From positions 1 to 35,054 of the IMG/VR virus record IMGVR_UViG_3300009436_000056: a stretch of DNA of 35,054 bases; one strand, given 5' to 3'. The notes under the pieces are model-generated. The model was not told the DNA's origin. It ran no database searches and saw only the letters and a program-made list of their open reading frames with translations. Source of the DNA: a virus. Positions 20,340 through 27,829 of this stretch are shown one piece after another. The translations under genes and the position numbers were made by a program. Within the stretch, counting starts at the first letter, position 1; each line of letters begins with the position of its first letter.

Positions 20340-22394
20340 ATGGCAATCAATATTCAAGAAATACTACATCCGAGCGATTCTGACTCTATTAAGTTTGAAA
20401 AAATAAACTATAATTTTGATCAAATATTGGCTCATGGCGGTGGACCTCAAGGCCCCAGAGGATTTAAGGGTGCACAAGGTTTACCTGGTGAAACAGGTCA
20501 AAAAGGACAAAAAGGCGATTTAGGACCACAGGGTTTTAAGGGAGATGAAGGAACATCTGATAGCCCATGGTATGCAATAGATATTGATTTAGATAACGAC
20601 AGTGCAACAACAACAGATACATATAAAATTCTAAAACCAAAAGTAACTGGATTTGGATATAATCCAATCATATGGTTAGGTGATGATTCATTTATAGAAG
20701 ATTCACAAAATGGAGATATTTCTACTAATGCAAAATTAACTATAGCAAAAGGAGGAGTATTTGATAATTATTTAAAACTTGTTCATACTGGAATCAATAC
20801 ATCTAAGCTTGTAGTAACTTCTAGTGATGACGGAGTATATTCTGAGTTTGCAATTCAAAATGATTTTGGTAGTCCGGATGTTGCATTTAAATTAAATGTA
20901 GATAAAATATTTTTGGAAGCATCTACTTCCAGCTTAGATATAAGGGGTACTGCTATTAATCTTACTGCTCTTAATAATTCCAATATAACATTCGATGCAT
21001 TGGGTTCTGGCATTTTTGACGTTGATATTGATACTGAATTTAAAGGTTATTTAAATTTACCAAAAGGTACAACTTCAAACAGACCAAGTAATCCTTCGAC
21101 TGGGATGATTTATTTTAATACTGAATTAGACATTACTGAAGTATATTATGCTAACAGTGGTATAGGTGAATGGAGAGAATTATGTACTACATGTGGAGAA
21201 ATTCAACCAGCAACAATAGGAATATCTGGAGATGATATCGAGGCTAATGCAGATGGTACTCCAGTATTTACGTCATTGTCACTTACCGGTGGAGATTACG
21301 ATGCTAATGCAGATGGATCAGAAGTTGAAGATTCAGTTACAACAACATATCAATTCGATGCCGATTACACAACTGGTGGCACATTTGTATCACAGTTTGG
21401 AGCGGTTGTCGTTGGAGGCGGTGGTGTAGGAGCTGGAGGTGGAGGTTTCTCAACGCCAACTGTAACACCTACTGGTTATGTAACACTAACGCCAACTGGG
21501 ACGGTTCAAGCAACTCCAAATGCTTCACTTAATCTACCTACAACTAATGTCGTTGGATCTCCATTACCAACTGATCCATGGTCTATTAAATCTATAAATG
21601 GAATAAATATCAGTAATTTGACAGTAACTTCAGGTATTGTTTCATTAAATATTGATAAACAACCTGGAAGTATACAAGATTTTGTAATTGTGTTAGAAAC
21701 AGACGCATCCTATGTGTTTGATAATCCAGCATCTGTTTTAATTAACAGTGCATCTAGATTATCATTGGTTGCTAGTTCTGAAACAATTTCCGGAAATGAA
21801 CTTACATTTACACTAAGAGATGATAGTACGCCAACTTCTGCTGGAACAGAATCTACACAAATTAATGTAGGTACACAAGCGGCAGTATCGACAACTTTAG
21901 AAGTAACAAATGGAAACACATGGAACTGGACGCAAGGTGAAAATCAAACTAGAACAGTTTATTGGAAAATTACAGGATCTGGTAATGTTGGGGGAATTAC
22001 ACCTGTTATTCAAAATGAAAATGCAAGTTGGTTAAATGTTCAGGGTATGGTGGCTTCTAATTCTAGTGGTATTGGTTACTGTGATGTAGTTATTACTGGA
22101 ACACCTTCTGCTGGATCTAGCGAAATATTTGTAATAGCTCACCCTACAGAGTATGCAGCAACTGCCAACATGACAGTTGGAGTAATGTCTCTTCCGATTC
22201 CGTGTCAAGAGTGGATTATTACCGGTAGTAGCTGGAGCTCCAACTGGATAACTTATACTGACTGTGCAGGAAATAGCCAATCACAGCTAATGGGCTTTGG
22301 AAGCAGTAACACTATGGTTTGTGCACTGTCTGTAAGCAACGTTTCCGGAACGGGAGGATCGTATACAGCTAGCGGTAATTTGTGTCAAATATAA
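20340..22394 (+). CDS. Collagen-repeat tail fibre protein
   Basis: The 684-residue protein starts with IQEILHPSDSDSIKFEKINY and NFDQIL, an N-terminal element similar to that of the 189-residue protein at 5705. It is followed by 13 Gly-X-Y triplets (residues 35-73), which should form a collagen-like triple helix. A beta-rich region follows, with the phrase YLNLPKGTTSNRPSNPSTGM and then IYFNTE, often seen in phage fibres. Next come a Gly-rich and Thr-Pro-rich linker (residues about 345-400), a divergent BACON-like unit (about 530-613), and a terminal Cys-containing module (CQEWIITG ... YTDCAGN ... VCALSVSNVSG ... LC). It probably forms a trimeric host-contacting fibre. It lies one base after the stop of the giant gene. 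Confidence 0.75.
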   Translation: MAINIQEILHPSDSDSIKFEKINYNFDQILAHGGGPQGPRGFKGAQGLPGETGQKGQKGDLGPQGFKGDEGTSDSPWYAIDIDLDNDSATTTDTYKILKPKVTGFGYNPIIWLGDDSFIEDSQNGDISTNAKLTIAKGGVFDNYLKLVHTGINTSKLVVTSSDDGVYSEFAIQNDFGSPDVAFKLNVDKIFLEASTSSLDIRGTAINLTALNNSNITFDALGSGIFDVDIDTEFKGYLNLPKGTTSNRPSNPSTGMIYFNTELDITEVYYANSGIGEWRELCTTCGEIQPATIGISGDDIEANADGTPVFTSLSLTGGDYDANADGSEVEDSVTTTYQFDADYTTGGTFVSQFGAVVVGGGGVGAGGGGFSTPTVTPTGYVTLTPTGTVQATPNASLNLPTTNVVGSPLPTDPWSIKSINGINISNLTVTSGIVSLNIDKQPGSIQDFVIVLETDASYVFDNPASVLINSASRLSLVASSETISGNELTFTLRDDSTPTSAGTESTQINVGTQAAVSTTLEVTNGNTWNWTQGENQTRTVYWKITGSGNVGGITPVIQNENASWLNVQGMVASNSSGIGYCDVVITGTPSAGSSEIFVIAHPTEYAATANMTVGVMSLPIPCQEWIITGSSWSSNWITYTDCAGNSQSQLMGFGSSNTMVCALSVSNVSGTGGSYTASGNLCQI
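20442..20558 (+). repeat. Collagen-like Gly-X-Y repeat region
   Basis: Thirteen consecutive in-frame triplets encode GPQ GPR GFK GAQ GLP GET, then GQK GQK GDL GPQ GFK GDE GTS. The balance of Pro and of Lys with Glu/Asp resembles collagen-like stalks in phage tail fibres, where the segment trimerises. The GPQ-to-GFK pattern occurs near both ends, suggesting growth by internal duplication. Confidence 0.85.
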
Positions 22395-22397
22395 ATA
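22390..22397 (+). promoter_or_regulatory. T4-late-promoter-like TATAAATA box
   Basis: The octamer TATAAATA is an exact match to the T4 late promoter -10 element. It overlaps the stop codon of the collagen-repeat protein and lies 21 bases before the ATG at 22419, leaving room for a short leader. T4 late promoters need only this element plus the gp55/gp33/sliding-clamp machinery. Whether this phage uses that machinery is not visible here. In sequence this AT-rich the octamer may occur by chance. Confidence 0.35.
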
Positions 22398-22418
22398 ATG
22401 AAAAAATAAAAAGAAATT

Positions 22419-22700
22419 ATGTCAACACCACCTACTGAATCAGGATATGCATATGAAAGAACAGTAAACATAACGCCAAACGCTGCGATAGCTTCTTTTG
22501 GTGTTAATAATTGGTCAGATAACGCAAACGCAATAGGTAATTGGATTACTGTATCACCTAGTCCAAGTAATCCTAATATTTGGAGTATTAGAGTATTACC
22601 TAATGAATCTGGACAAGCTCGTGATGCCATATTAACAGCAACACACCCTACCGATTCCAGCGTAATAGATACGATTAGTGTAAATCAACAAGCAACATAA
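22419..22700 (+). CDS. Stand-alone BACON-like domain protein
   Basis: The 93-residue product is almost exactly one BACON-type beta-sandwich. After an N-terminal Pro/Glu-rich lead it has TVNITPNAAIASFGVNNWS, then WITVSPSPSNPNIWSIRVLP, then NESGQARDAILTATHPTDSS and VIDTISVNQQA. The family signature is W(I/L).V......w.i.v..N.s...R.a.i.v.......d.i.V.Q. BACON domains are typical of Bacteroidota surface proteins and of crAss-like phage fibres, where mucin or glycan binding has been proposed. No signal peptide is present. It is homologous to the next gene and lies directly behind the collagen-repeat fibre, so it probably decorates that fibre or the baseplate. Confidence 0.65.
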   Translation: MSTPPTESGYAYERTVNITPNAAIASFGVNNWSDNANAIGNWITVSPSPSNPNIWSIRVLPNESGQARDAILTATHPTDSSVIDTISVNQQAT

Positions 22701-22715
22701 AAATAAATAAAAGTT

Positions 22716-23042
22716 ATGTCAGTACCTACAATTAATAATCAATTTACTAGAACACTAGTGGTTACTCCTACATCTGCACAAAATAACATAAGTCTTAGCA
22801 ATTGGTCATCTACTAATAATGCTTTGAATAGTTGGTTAAATGTAACACAAGATCCTAATGATAATACTTTATGGGATTTTGTATTATCTGCTAATAATAG
22901 CCCTATAAGTAGACAAACAACAGTAACCGTAACACATCCTGATGATAGCAATATTACTCAATCATTTGATGTATCACAAAGCGGCACAGGATCTCCAGTT
23001 GCTACACCGTTACCGACAACAACAGGAGTCGTTTCAAGTTAA
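22716..23042 (+). CDS. Second stand-alone BACON-like protein (tandem paralogue)
   Basis: The 108-residue product aligns with its upstream neighbour along most of its length. Shared positions include NWS (NNWSDN / SNWSST), a W followed by L/I-x-V (WLNV / WITV), a second W (LWDF / IWSI), N-S before R (NNSPISRQ / NESGQARD), THP-DDS/TDS, and a final V-x-Q (VSQ / VNQ). It adds a Thr/Pro-rich C-terminal tail (SPVATPLPTTTG), which may be a flexible linker. The leader taaaaataaataaaagtt has no Shine-Dalgarno sequence. It is likely a duplicate of the preceding gene acting as a small virion-associated glycan-binding or assembly protein. The function is inferred from the fold only. Confidence 0.62.
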   Translation: MSVPTINNQFTRTLVVTPTSAQNNISLSNWSSTNNALNSWLNVTQDPNDNTLWDFVLSANNSPISRQTTVTVTHPDDSNITQSFDVSQSGTGSPVATPLPTTTGVVSS

Positions 23043-23050
23043 TTAAAGAT

Positions 23051-23857
23051 ATGGAAACAATAAAAAAAATATTATCTAATAAAAATACATTAACATTCGT
23101 GGCATGCGCTGTGTTTGTTTTGTTTTTTCTTAAACAATGTAATCAAATAGAAACACTAAAACAAGATATCGAGTTTGCGCATAACGATGCAAATAGGAAT
23201 TTGAACAATTATTTAGCTTCTAAAGATTCTATAGAGGTTTTAAGAAATGATAATGGAGAAAAATTAGTTCAAATAAGATCTTATGAATTGGATTTAAGTC
23301 AATTGAAAGATAACGAAAATAAATTAACAAAAAAATATAAAGATGCATTAGACTTAAATAAAGATTTACAAGATGTAAATTCTTTAATATCTGCAGATTT
23401 AGAAATAAAAGATAGTTTATTAGCAGACGCAAGTGTTACGCAAATTGATTCTACGTCAGCTGAAGTAACGTATGATTCTTTTAAAGATTATGGTAATGGT
23501 AATAGTAGAAGTTTATTCGGAACATCTACTTTAAAATATGACTTTGGTCAATTCAAGGTATTGGACAGTAAATTTGAATTAAAACAAACGTTAAGTTTAT
23601 TTGCAGCAATAGAAAAAGGAGAAGACGGAGCAGATAGACTTAAGCTTGGAACAAGTTACCCAGGAATTGAGATAAATAATATAGAAAACATTAACCTCGT
23701 TAATACTAGATTAAACAGAAAAGCAAAGAAAAAGGCTGGATGGTCAATAGGTATTGGAGTTGGTTATGGTATAAACTTAAATAATAATCAAGTAATTAGT
23801 ACTGGCCCTTCTATTGGTTTAGGAGTTTATTGGTCACCTAAATTTTTGAGATTTTAA
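23051..23857 (+). CDS. Membrane-anchored coiled-coil protein, spanin-like
   Basis: The 268-residue protein has one N-terminal membrane helix (residues about 13-30, LTFVACAVFVLFFLKQC). A coiled coil of about 95 residues follows (ETLKQDIEFAHNDANRNLNN onward to DLEIKDSLLADA). Next comes a soluble beta region, and the C-terminus has alternating hydrophobic strands (WSIGIGVGYGINL, ISTGPSIGLGVYW) ending in the aromatic KFLRF, as in outer-membrane beta proteins. The positive residues before the helix suggest an N-in topology with the rest in the periplasm. An inner-membrane anchor plus a periplasmic coil and a C-terminus able to reach the outer membrane fits a spanin-type lysis protein. A structural or envelope-anchored function cannot be excluded. 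No holin or endolysin was seen nearby. Confidence 0.5.
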   Translation: METIKKILSNKNTLTFVACAVFVLFFLKQCNQIETLKQDIEFAHNDANRNLNNYLASKDSIEVLRNDNGEKLVQIRSYELDLSQLKDNENKLTKKYKDALDLNKDLQDVNSLISADLEIKDSLLADASVTQIDSTSAEVTYDSFKDYGNGNSRSLFGTSTLKYDFGQFKVLDSKFELKQTLSLFAAIEKGEDGADRLKLGTSYPGIEINNIENINLVNTRLNRKAKKKAGWSIGIGVGYGINLNNNQVISTGPSIGLGVYWSPKFLRF

Positions 23858-23863
23858 AACAAC

Positions 23864-25933
23864 ATGGCACAATCATCAAGATATTATTACATAGATTCTG
23901 ACGTAATGTTAGAGTTCATCTATCACGACCAAAGTGAAGCTGACAAATACAAAATAGAGGTCGACGACAATGGTAGTGAGGTAAAATTCTTAGACACTGT
24001 AGACGGAGACGAATTTAAGACTAGACATTTAATAAATGAATTAGGTAGTGCGGTCGTAAATTTCGAGGTTACATCTGTTAGTGGATATTTAGCTGTTGAA
24101 AACTTTGCAGCTAGAACGCTGTTATTGCAAAATGGTAAAACATATAAATTTGATTTAAGTGCTTTAGAAAATCCTAGTTTATTTATTATTAGTGGCGCTA
24201 ATGGGATATTTAATTATTCTTCAACTACGCACATAGCATCATTTACACCTAATCAAAATGGTAATATAGAATATACATATGACGGTTTAATAGGCGGTAA
24301 AATAATAATAGACAATAGAGCTAACCCTTTGTTTGCTGATCCTGACGAAAACACTGGAAATGATATTAATCAAATAATAGGAAGATATCATGGTATATCC
24401 ATAGACAGTGAGGACTCTACAAAACATGCATTATTAGGATATGATTCAACTGGTTATTATGAAATGTTTAATTACATTAATAACAACATAGAATGGAAAG
24501 GTGGAAATGAAGCTGATTTAATACAGTCTCAGTCTGATGCAACTGCCAATATAAATTATATAAAATATGATACTGTTAGATTACACTTAAGAAGTGGTTT
24601 TAGCTTTGCTGCTAGAAACTATGAAGGATTTTTGTTTGAAGTAACAACTGAAAGAACATCTGGTGTTAAAAATTATTTAACTCAATTGGTTTATTTGAAT
24701 ACTAGTAATTATGAATATTCAAATCCAAAGCCGTTTATGTTAGGTGAAAAACTATATACTAAATTTATAGATATAAAAGTACCTACTTTAATAGATCAGA
24801 ATGCTGAATTTTTAGATAGATTTTATGGAGACGGTACTTCGGGTTCTAGCGATTTAAATCCAAGCTCTAATTATGGTATTAATTTTAAATTAATAGATAA
24901 ACTAGAAGCTTCTGGAGGATATGATTATTTTTATACTGGCGAAGAAAATTCTTTTACTGTTTCTAGAGAAGATGAATTTCAAGATTTTACAGTAGCAATA
25001 GAAGATGCAGATGACGGCGATTATTTTAAAATATATGGAGAAAAAGATAATTCCATAGGAGCGTTTGAAGCATATGTATTAAATAGAATATCTACAACAT
25101 CGGACGACATTGTTGTATTATATGACGTAGACATATATGAATTTATCAGAACTAGTGAAATTAAAACATTTTCTACAACATATACTCAATATGAGAGTTT
25201 TAATGATCCTATTGTGTTTAGACCTGTTATTATGAATAGTAGTATAGCCGCTAATTTTTCTATAGAAGTTACTATGAGAATCTATAATCAAACCGACAAT
25301 ACACAAATAGTAAAAAGAGCAAGTTTGACACTAGAGCAGGCCGGTAGGTATGGTAAAAAATTAAACAAACTTAAAATAGATTCTCCAAATCAATTAACAG
25401 AAGTTTACAATGTATTGCCACAATTAGCAGCTAATAAATTAATATCTGGTTTCATAACTGATAGTTTACCTAGATCTGTAAAATATGTACCTGCATTTAT
25501 AGAAAGACATAATATAATAGCTTCAAAATCAACGGTATCTTTAATAGGAACTGGTGAAAACGAAGGAATAAAGGATGTGGAAGAAACTGAAACTGGTGAA
25601 TTTAAAGGAGAGAATGAAACTGAAATTTTAGTTCCTAGAACAACATCTTATTACAAATTCGTTGTAGCAAAAAAGAAATCTGATGATTTTGAATATCTAT
25701 CATTTGATAATGCTGAAAGAATGGTAATGGTATTTAATGATGGAAAGACTAATTTAAAGTTTAACAATATCTATAATAAAGATATAGATATGGGATCTGG
25801 TGAAATTTTATTTAAAATAACAGAATCAAATGCTATTAAAATAAGTGGAATGAATACCAACAAGTTTTATATAAACTTATATAATGGACAGGAAGAAACC
25901 ATGGTGATATCTGGTAAATTTAAAATAATATAA
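23864..25933 (+). CDS. Virion structural protein, unknown family
   Basis: The 689-residue protein is beta-rich and acidic, with repeated Tyr/Asp/Asn strands and no recognisable catalytic motif. The N-terminus (MAQSSRYYYIDSDVMLEFIY) lacks a signal peptide. Residues about 40-150 look like one compact beta domain (RHLINELGSAVVNFEVTSVS, then LLLQNGKTYKFDLSALENPS). The C-terminal third includes a long polar helix-poor region. It is placed between the spanin-like gene and a tail-tube-like gene, with one base separating it from the latter. That position suggests a baseplate, tube-associated or fibre protein. The family was not recognised. Confidence 0.55.
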   Translation: MAQSSRYYYIDSDVMLEFIYHDQSEADKYKIEVDDNGSEVKFLDTVDGDEFKTRHLINELGSAVVNFEVTSVSGYLAVENFAARTLLLQNGKTYKFDLSALENPSLFIISGANGIFNYSSTTHIASFTPNQNGNIEYTYDGLIGGKIIIDNRANPLFADPDENTGNDINQIIGRYHGISIDSEDSTKHALLGYDSTGYYEMFNYINNNIEWKGGNEADLIQSQSDATANINYIKYDTVRLHLRSGFSFAARNYEGFLFEVTTERTSGVKNYLTQLVYLNTSNYEYSNPKPFMLGEKLYTKFIDIKVPTLIDQNAEFLDRFYGDGTSGSSDLNPSSNYGINFKLIDKLEASGGYDYFYTGEENSFTVSREDEFQDFTVAIEDADDGDYFKIYGEKDNSIGAFEAYVLNRISTTSDDIVVLYDVDIYEFIRTSEIKTFSTTYTQYESFNDPIVFRPVIMNSSIAANFSIEVTMRIYNQTDNTQIVKRASLTLEQAGRYGKKLNKLKIDSPNQLTEVYNVLPQLAANKLISGFITDSLPRSVKYVPAFIERHNIIASKSTVSLIGTGENEGIKDVEETETGEFKGENETEILVPRTTSYYKFVVAKKKSDDFEYLSFDNAERMVMVFNDGKTNLKFNNIYNKDIDMGSGEILFKITESNAIKISGMNTNKFYINLYNGQEETMVISGKFKII

Positions 25934-25934
25934 G

Positions 25935-26486
25935 ATGATATTAAATAGTAGAAATAATTCTTTTGATTTCAGATTTCCTAGAAAATTTATCCCCGAGGAA
26001 GTAGCTAATAAATATAAAAAGTATTTAAATAAAGTACCAGGTGGTCTTTTAGCCGAACCTGTTGATTTTGTAAATATGTCTATCCAGGGTATTAATATTC
26101 CTGGAATATCTTTTGATCCAATATCACAAGAAGATAACGACGGTACCACACGATATCACAGAGGTGCAATACCTATTCAAAATACAATTCAAAGAGAGTT
26201 TACAGTAACCATGCAATTGTTAGATGGTTTCATAAACTATTGGATTATGATGGACACTCTTTTATATTATTATGCTAGAAGTACAAAAAGAGCATATACT
26301 GATCCATTAACTTTAAGAATACTAGATGCTGAAGGTGCTTCGGTTGCATTTATGGAATTTGATAAACCAATCATGAATTCTATTAATGAATTAAGTTTAA
26401 ATTTTGCAGAAAATGTTGCAGATTTTAGTACGTTTGATGTTACCTTTTTTTACAACAAATTAAATCTAAAGTTAGAAATAGAATAA
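25935..26486 (+). CDS. Tail-tube-like protein (gp19/gp48/gp54 fold family)
   Basis: The 183-residue product is close in size to T4 gp19 (163 residues). The pattern is tube-like: an N-terminal lead (FDFRFPRKFIPEEVANKYKK), a 'GINIPGISFDP' strand, a loop, then IQREFTVTMQLLDGFINYWI, which parallels the 'l.vtf...dg..N.w' strand-helix of tube proteins. It closes with two beta strands (INELSLNFAENVADFSTFDV, then TFFYNKLNLKLEIE). It could be the main tube subunit, a tube-initiator protein, or a small baseplate hub protein with the same fold. The helix WIMMDTLLYYYA is hydrophobic but is probably internal to the fold. Gene order alone does not decide among these. Confidence 0.55.
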   Translation: MILNSRNNSFDFRFPRKFIPEEVANKYKKYLNKVPGGLLAEPVDFVNMSIQGINIPGISFDPISQEDNDGTTRYHRGAIPIQNTIQREFTVTMQLLDGFINYWIMMDTLLYYYARSTKRAYTDPLTLRILDAEGASVAFMEFDKPIMNSINELSLNFAENVADFSTFDVTFFYNKLNLKLEIE

Positions 26487-26496
26487 TATATAGAAT

Positions 26497-26940
26497 ATGA
26501 AACATGTAAAACTATTTAAACAATATGTTAATGAGAAAATAGAATACTCATCTTCTACCGTTAACGGCAAAAAGATAGAATCTTCATGGTCAGGAAGTGC
26601 AAATTCTCTTAAAGATTTTATTAAACTAATAAAAGAAATACCTGAAACTTTAAAATCTATTAGAGTTCAAACAGGAACTAGTACTTTTAATCCAGAATCA
26701 ACAGATATAGATGGACCATTTAATTCTTCTAAGATAAATAAAATAATTAAATTGGTTAAAGATACAGATAAAGCATTCGGCAAACAAGACGAAAATATAC
26801 ACACGTACTTGTTATCGTCTTATTACGGATCCGGTGGTAAAAATCACAACTCTGATCCTGCATATATTTCATATAGAACTGAACGTAGCGACAAATTTGG
26901 AAAAGCAATGTCTTCAGGAAAACACGGATCATTAGACTAA
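26497..26940 (+). CDS. Small protein with capsid-targeting-like leader
   Basis: The 147-residue product begins MKHVKLFKQYVNEK. This resembles the T4 capsid-targeting sequence (MKTYQEFIAE in internal proteins IPI-IPIII), which the prohead protease gp21 removes after an (L/I)-x-E motif. Here V-N-E ends at residue 13. The rest is polar and basic (KIESSWSGSANSLKDFIKLI, then KINKIIKLVKDTDKAFG) with a Gly/Ser-rich C-terminus. The composition would suit a DNA-associated protein packaged in the head. No family is recognised. The gene starts 10 bases after the tube-like gene, with an A-rich leader. Confidence 0.6.
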   Translation: MKHVKLFKQYVNEKIEYSSSTVNGKKIESSWSGSANSLKDFIKLIKEIPETLKSIRVQTGTSTFNPESTDIDGPFNSSKINKIIKLVKDTDKAFGKQDENIHTYLLSSYYGSGGKNHNSDPAYISYRTERSDKFGKAMSSGKHGSLD

Positions 26941-26966
26941 TAAAATATAAAAATATAAACAATATC

Positions 26967-27422
26967 ATGGCAGAACAAAAAACATACACATTTTGGGGAT
27001 CTAATCCAGAAAAAGGAGATCGTTTCGATAAAGCAGAGGACTGGATAGCAGCTGTATTTGAAACTGAAGAAGAAGCAAATGCTTTTGCATCTTCTGAAGG
27101 TAAAGGTTATGAATTTACAGGTATAAGTAATTACGACATCAAATCAGGTATACGCGTAGCTAGCGGCTTTCACAGTGGTAGAATATTTTGCGAGAATATG
27201 TCTGAAAACAAAGCTAAGAAGGAATTACAGAATTTAAACACTAGATGTTCAGCTTATTTTAAAAAACCTATAAAGGGTGGAAGCTATGTTAAATTCGATA
27301 AAGACGGATTCGTTGAAGGTGAAGGATATGAGTTTTACTCAAATGCAGATAATGAAATCCAAGAGTCTAAAAAATCATTAAAACACTTACTGTTATTTGA
27401 ACAATTTATTAGTAAGGATTAA
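26967..27422 (+). CDS. Small protein, unknown; C-terminal targeting-like peptide
   Basis: The 151-residue protein is not recognised. It begins MAEQKTYTFWGSNPEKGDRF and contains an acidic helix (AVFETEEEANAFASSEG), then a mixed region with three Cys (ENMSENK preceded by RIFC, then TRCSAYF). It ends KHLLLFEQFISKD. This C-terminal peptide closely matches the N-terminal peptide of the preceding gene (KHVKLFKQYVNEK), but sits at the opposite end of the protein. It may be a duplicated targeting or docking peptide. The leader is A-rich (aaaaatataaacaatatc), with no Shine-Dalgarno sequence. Confidence 0.55.
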   Translation: MAEQKTYTFWGSNPEKGDRFDKAEDWIAAVFETEEEANAFASSEGKGYEFTGISNYDIKSGIRVASGFHSGRIFCENMSENKAKKELQNLNTRCSAYFKKPIKGGSYVKFDKDGFVEGEGYEFYSNADNEIQESKKSLKHLLLFEQFISKD

Positions 27423-27460
27423 GGATTTATCAAATCATAATAAAGAAAGATATATATAAT

Positions 27461-27829
27461 ATGAAAACATTTAAAACATATTTAGTAGAAAACGAAATAA
27501 CTGATCACGATATTCAGATTATTACAGAAGGTCTACAAGAAGAATGGACTCCGGCATTAGAAGCTAAGGTAGAATCTGCGTTAGAAGAATTCGTTGCAGA
27601 ATATAAGAATGAAGATGGTACTTATGATTTGGACAGACTTAATGAAGAGATGACAAATGAAGGTCTTTTAGGATCTATTATTGGCGGTCTTACAGGTTTT
27701 GCTCTAGGAAAATCAGTTGGTAAACTAATTGCCAAGGTTTTAGGTATTCAAAAGGGTATATTTTATGATTTATTAACCTCAAGATTAGTAGGTGCCGCAT
27801 TAGGTGCTGCTCTTGGTAAAAGATTCTAA
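27461..27829 (+). CDS. Glycine-zipper protein with capsid-targeting-like leader
   Basis: The first ten residues, MKTFKTYLVE, align position for position with the T4 capsid-targeting peptide MKTYQEFIAE, including the cleavage-type L-x-E at residues 8-10. An acidic helical stretch follows (TPALEAKVESALEEFVAEYK), then a further possible N-E boundary (EEMTNEG). The C-terminus is hydrophobic, small-residue-rich and looks like a glycine-zipper membrane segment (LLGSIIGGLTGFALGKSVGK ... LVGAALGAALGKRF). Processing could release a membrane-active C-terminal peptide from an acidic prohead domain. Possible roles are internal head protein or DNA-ejection protein. The function is inferred, not shown. Confidence 0.6.
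   Translation: MKTFKTYLVENEITDHDIQIITEGLQEEWTPALEAKVESALEEFVAEYKNEDGTYDLDRLNEEMTNEGLLGSIIGGLTGFALGKSVGKLIAKVLGIQKGIFYDLLTSRLVGAALGAALGKRF

Noticed and set aside
12020-23042. Diversity-generating retroelement acting on the fibre genes
   Set aside because: No reverse transcriptase gene and no template/variable repeat pair were seen in the window. The repeats present are protein-domain-level and divergent.
26967-27422. Frameshift linking the C-terminal KHLLLFEQF peptide to a lost downstream gene
   Set aside because: The peptide is in frame with the 151-residue protein and followed by a normal stop and a 38-base gap. No broken reading frame was seen after it, so a terminal peptide is the simpler reading.
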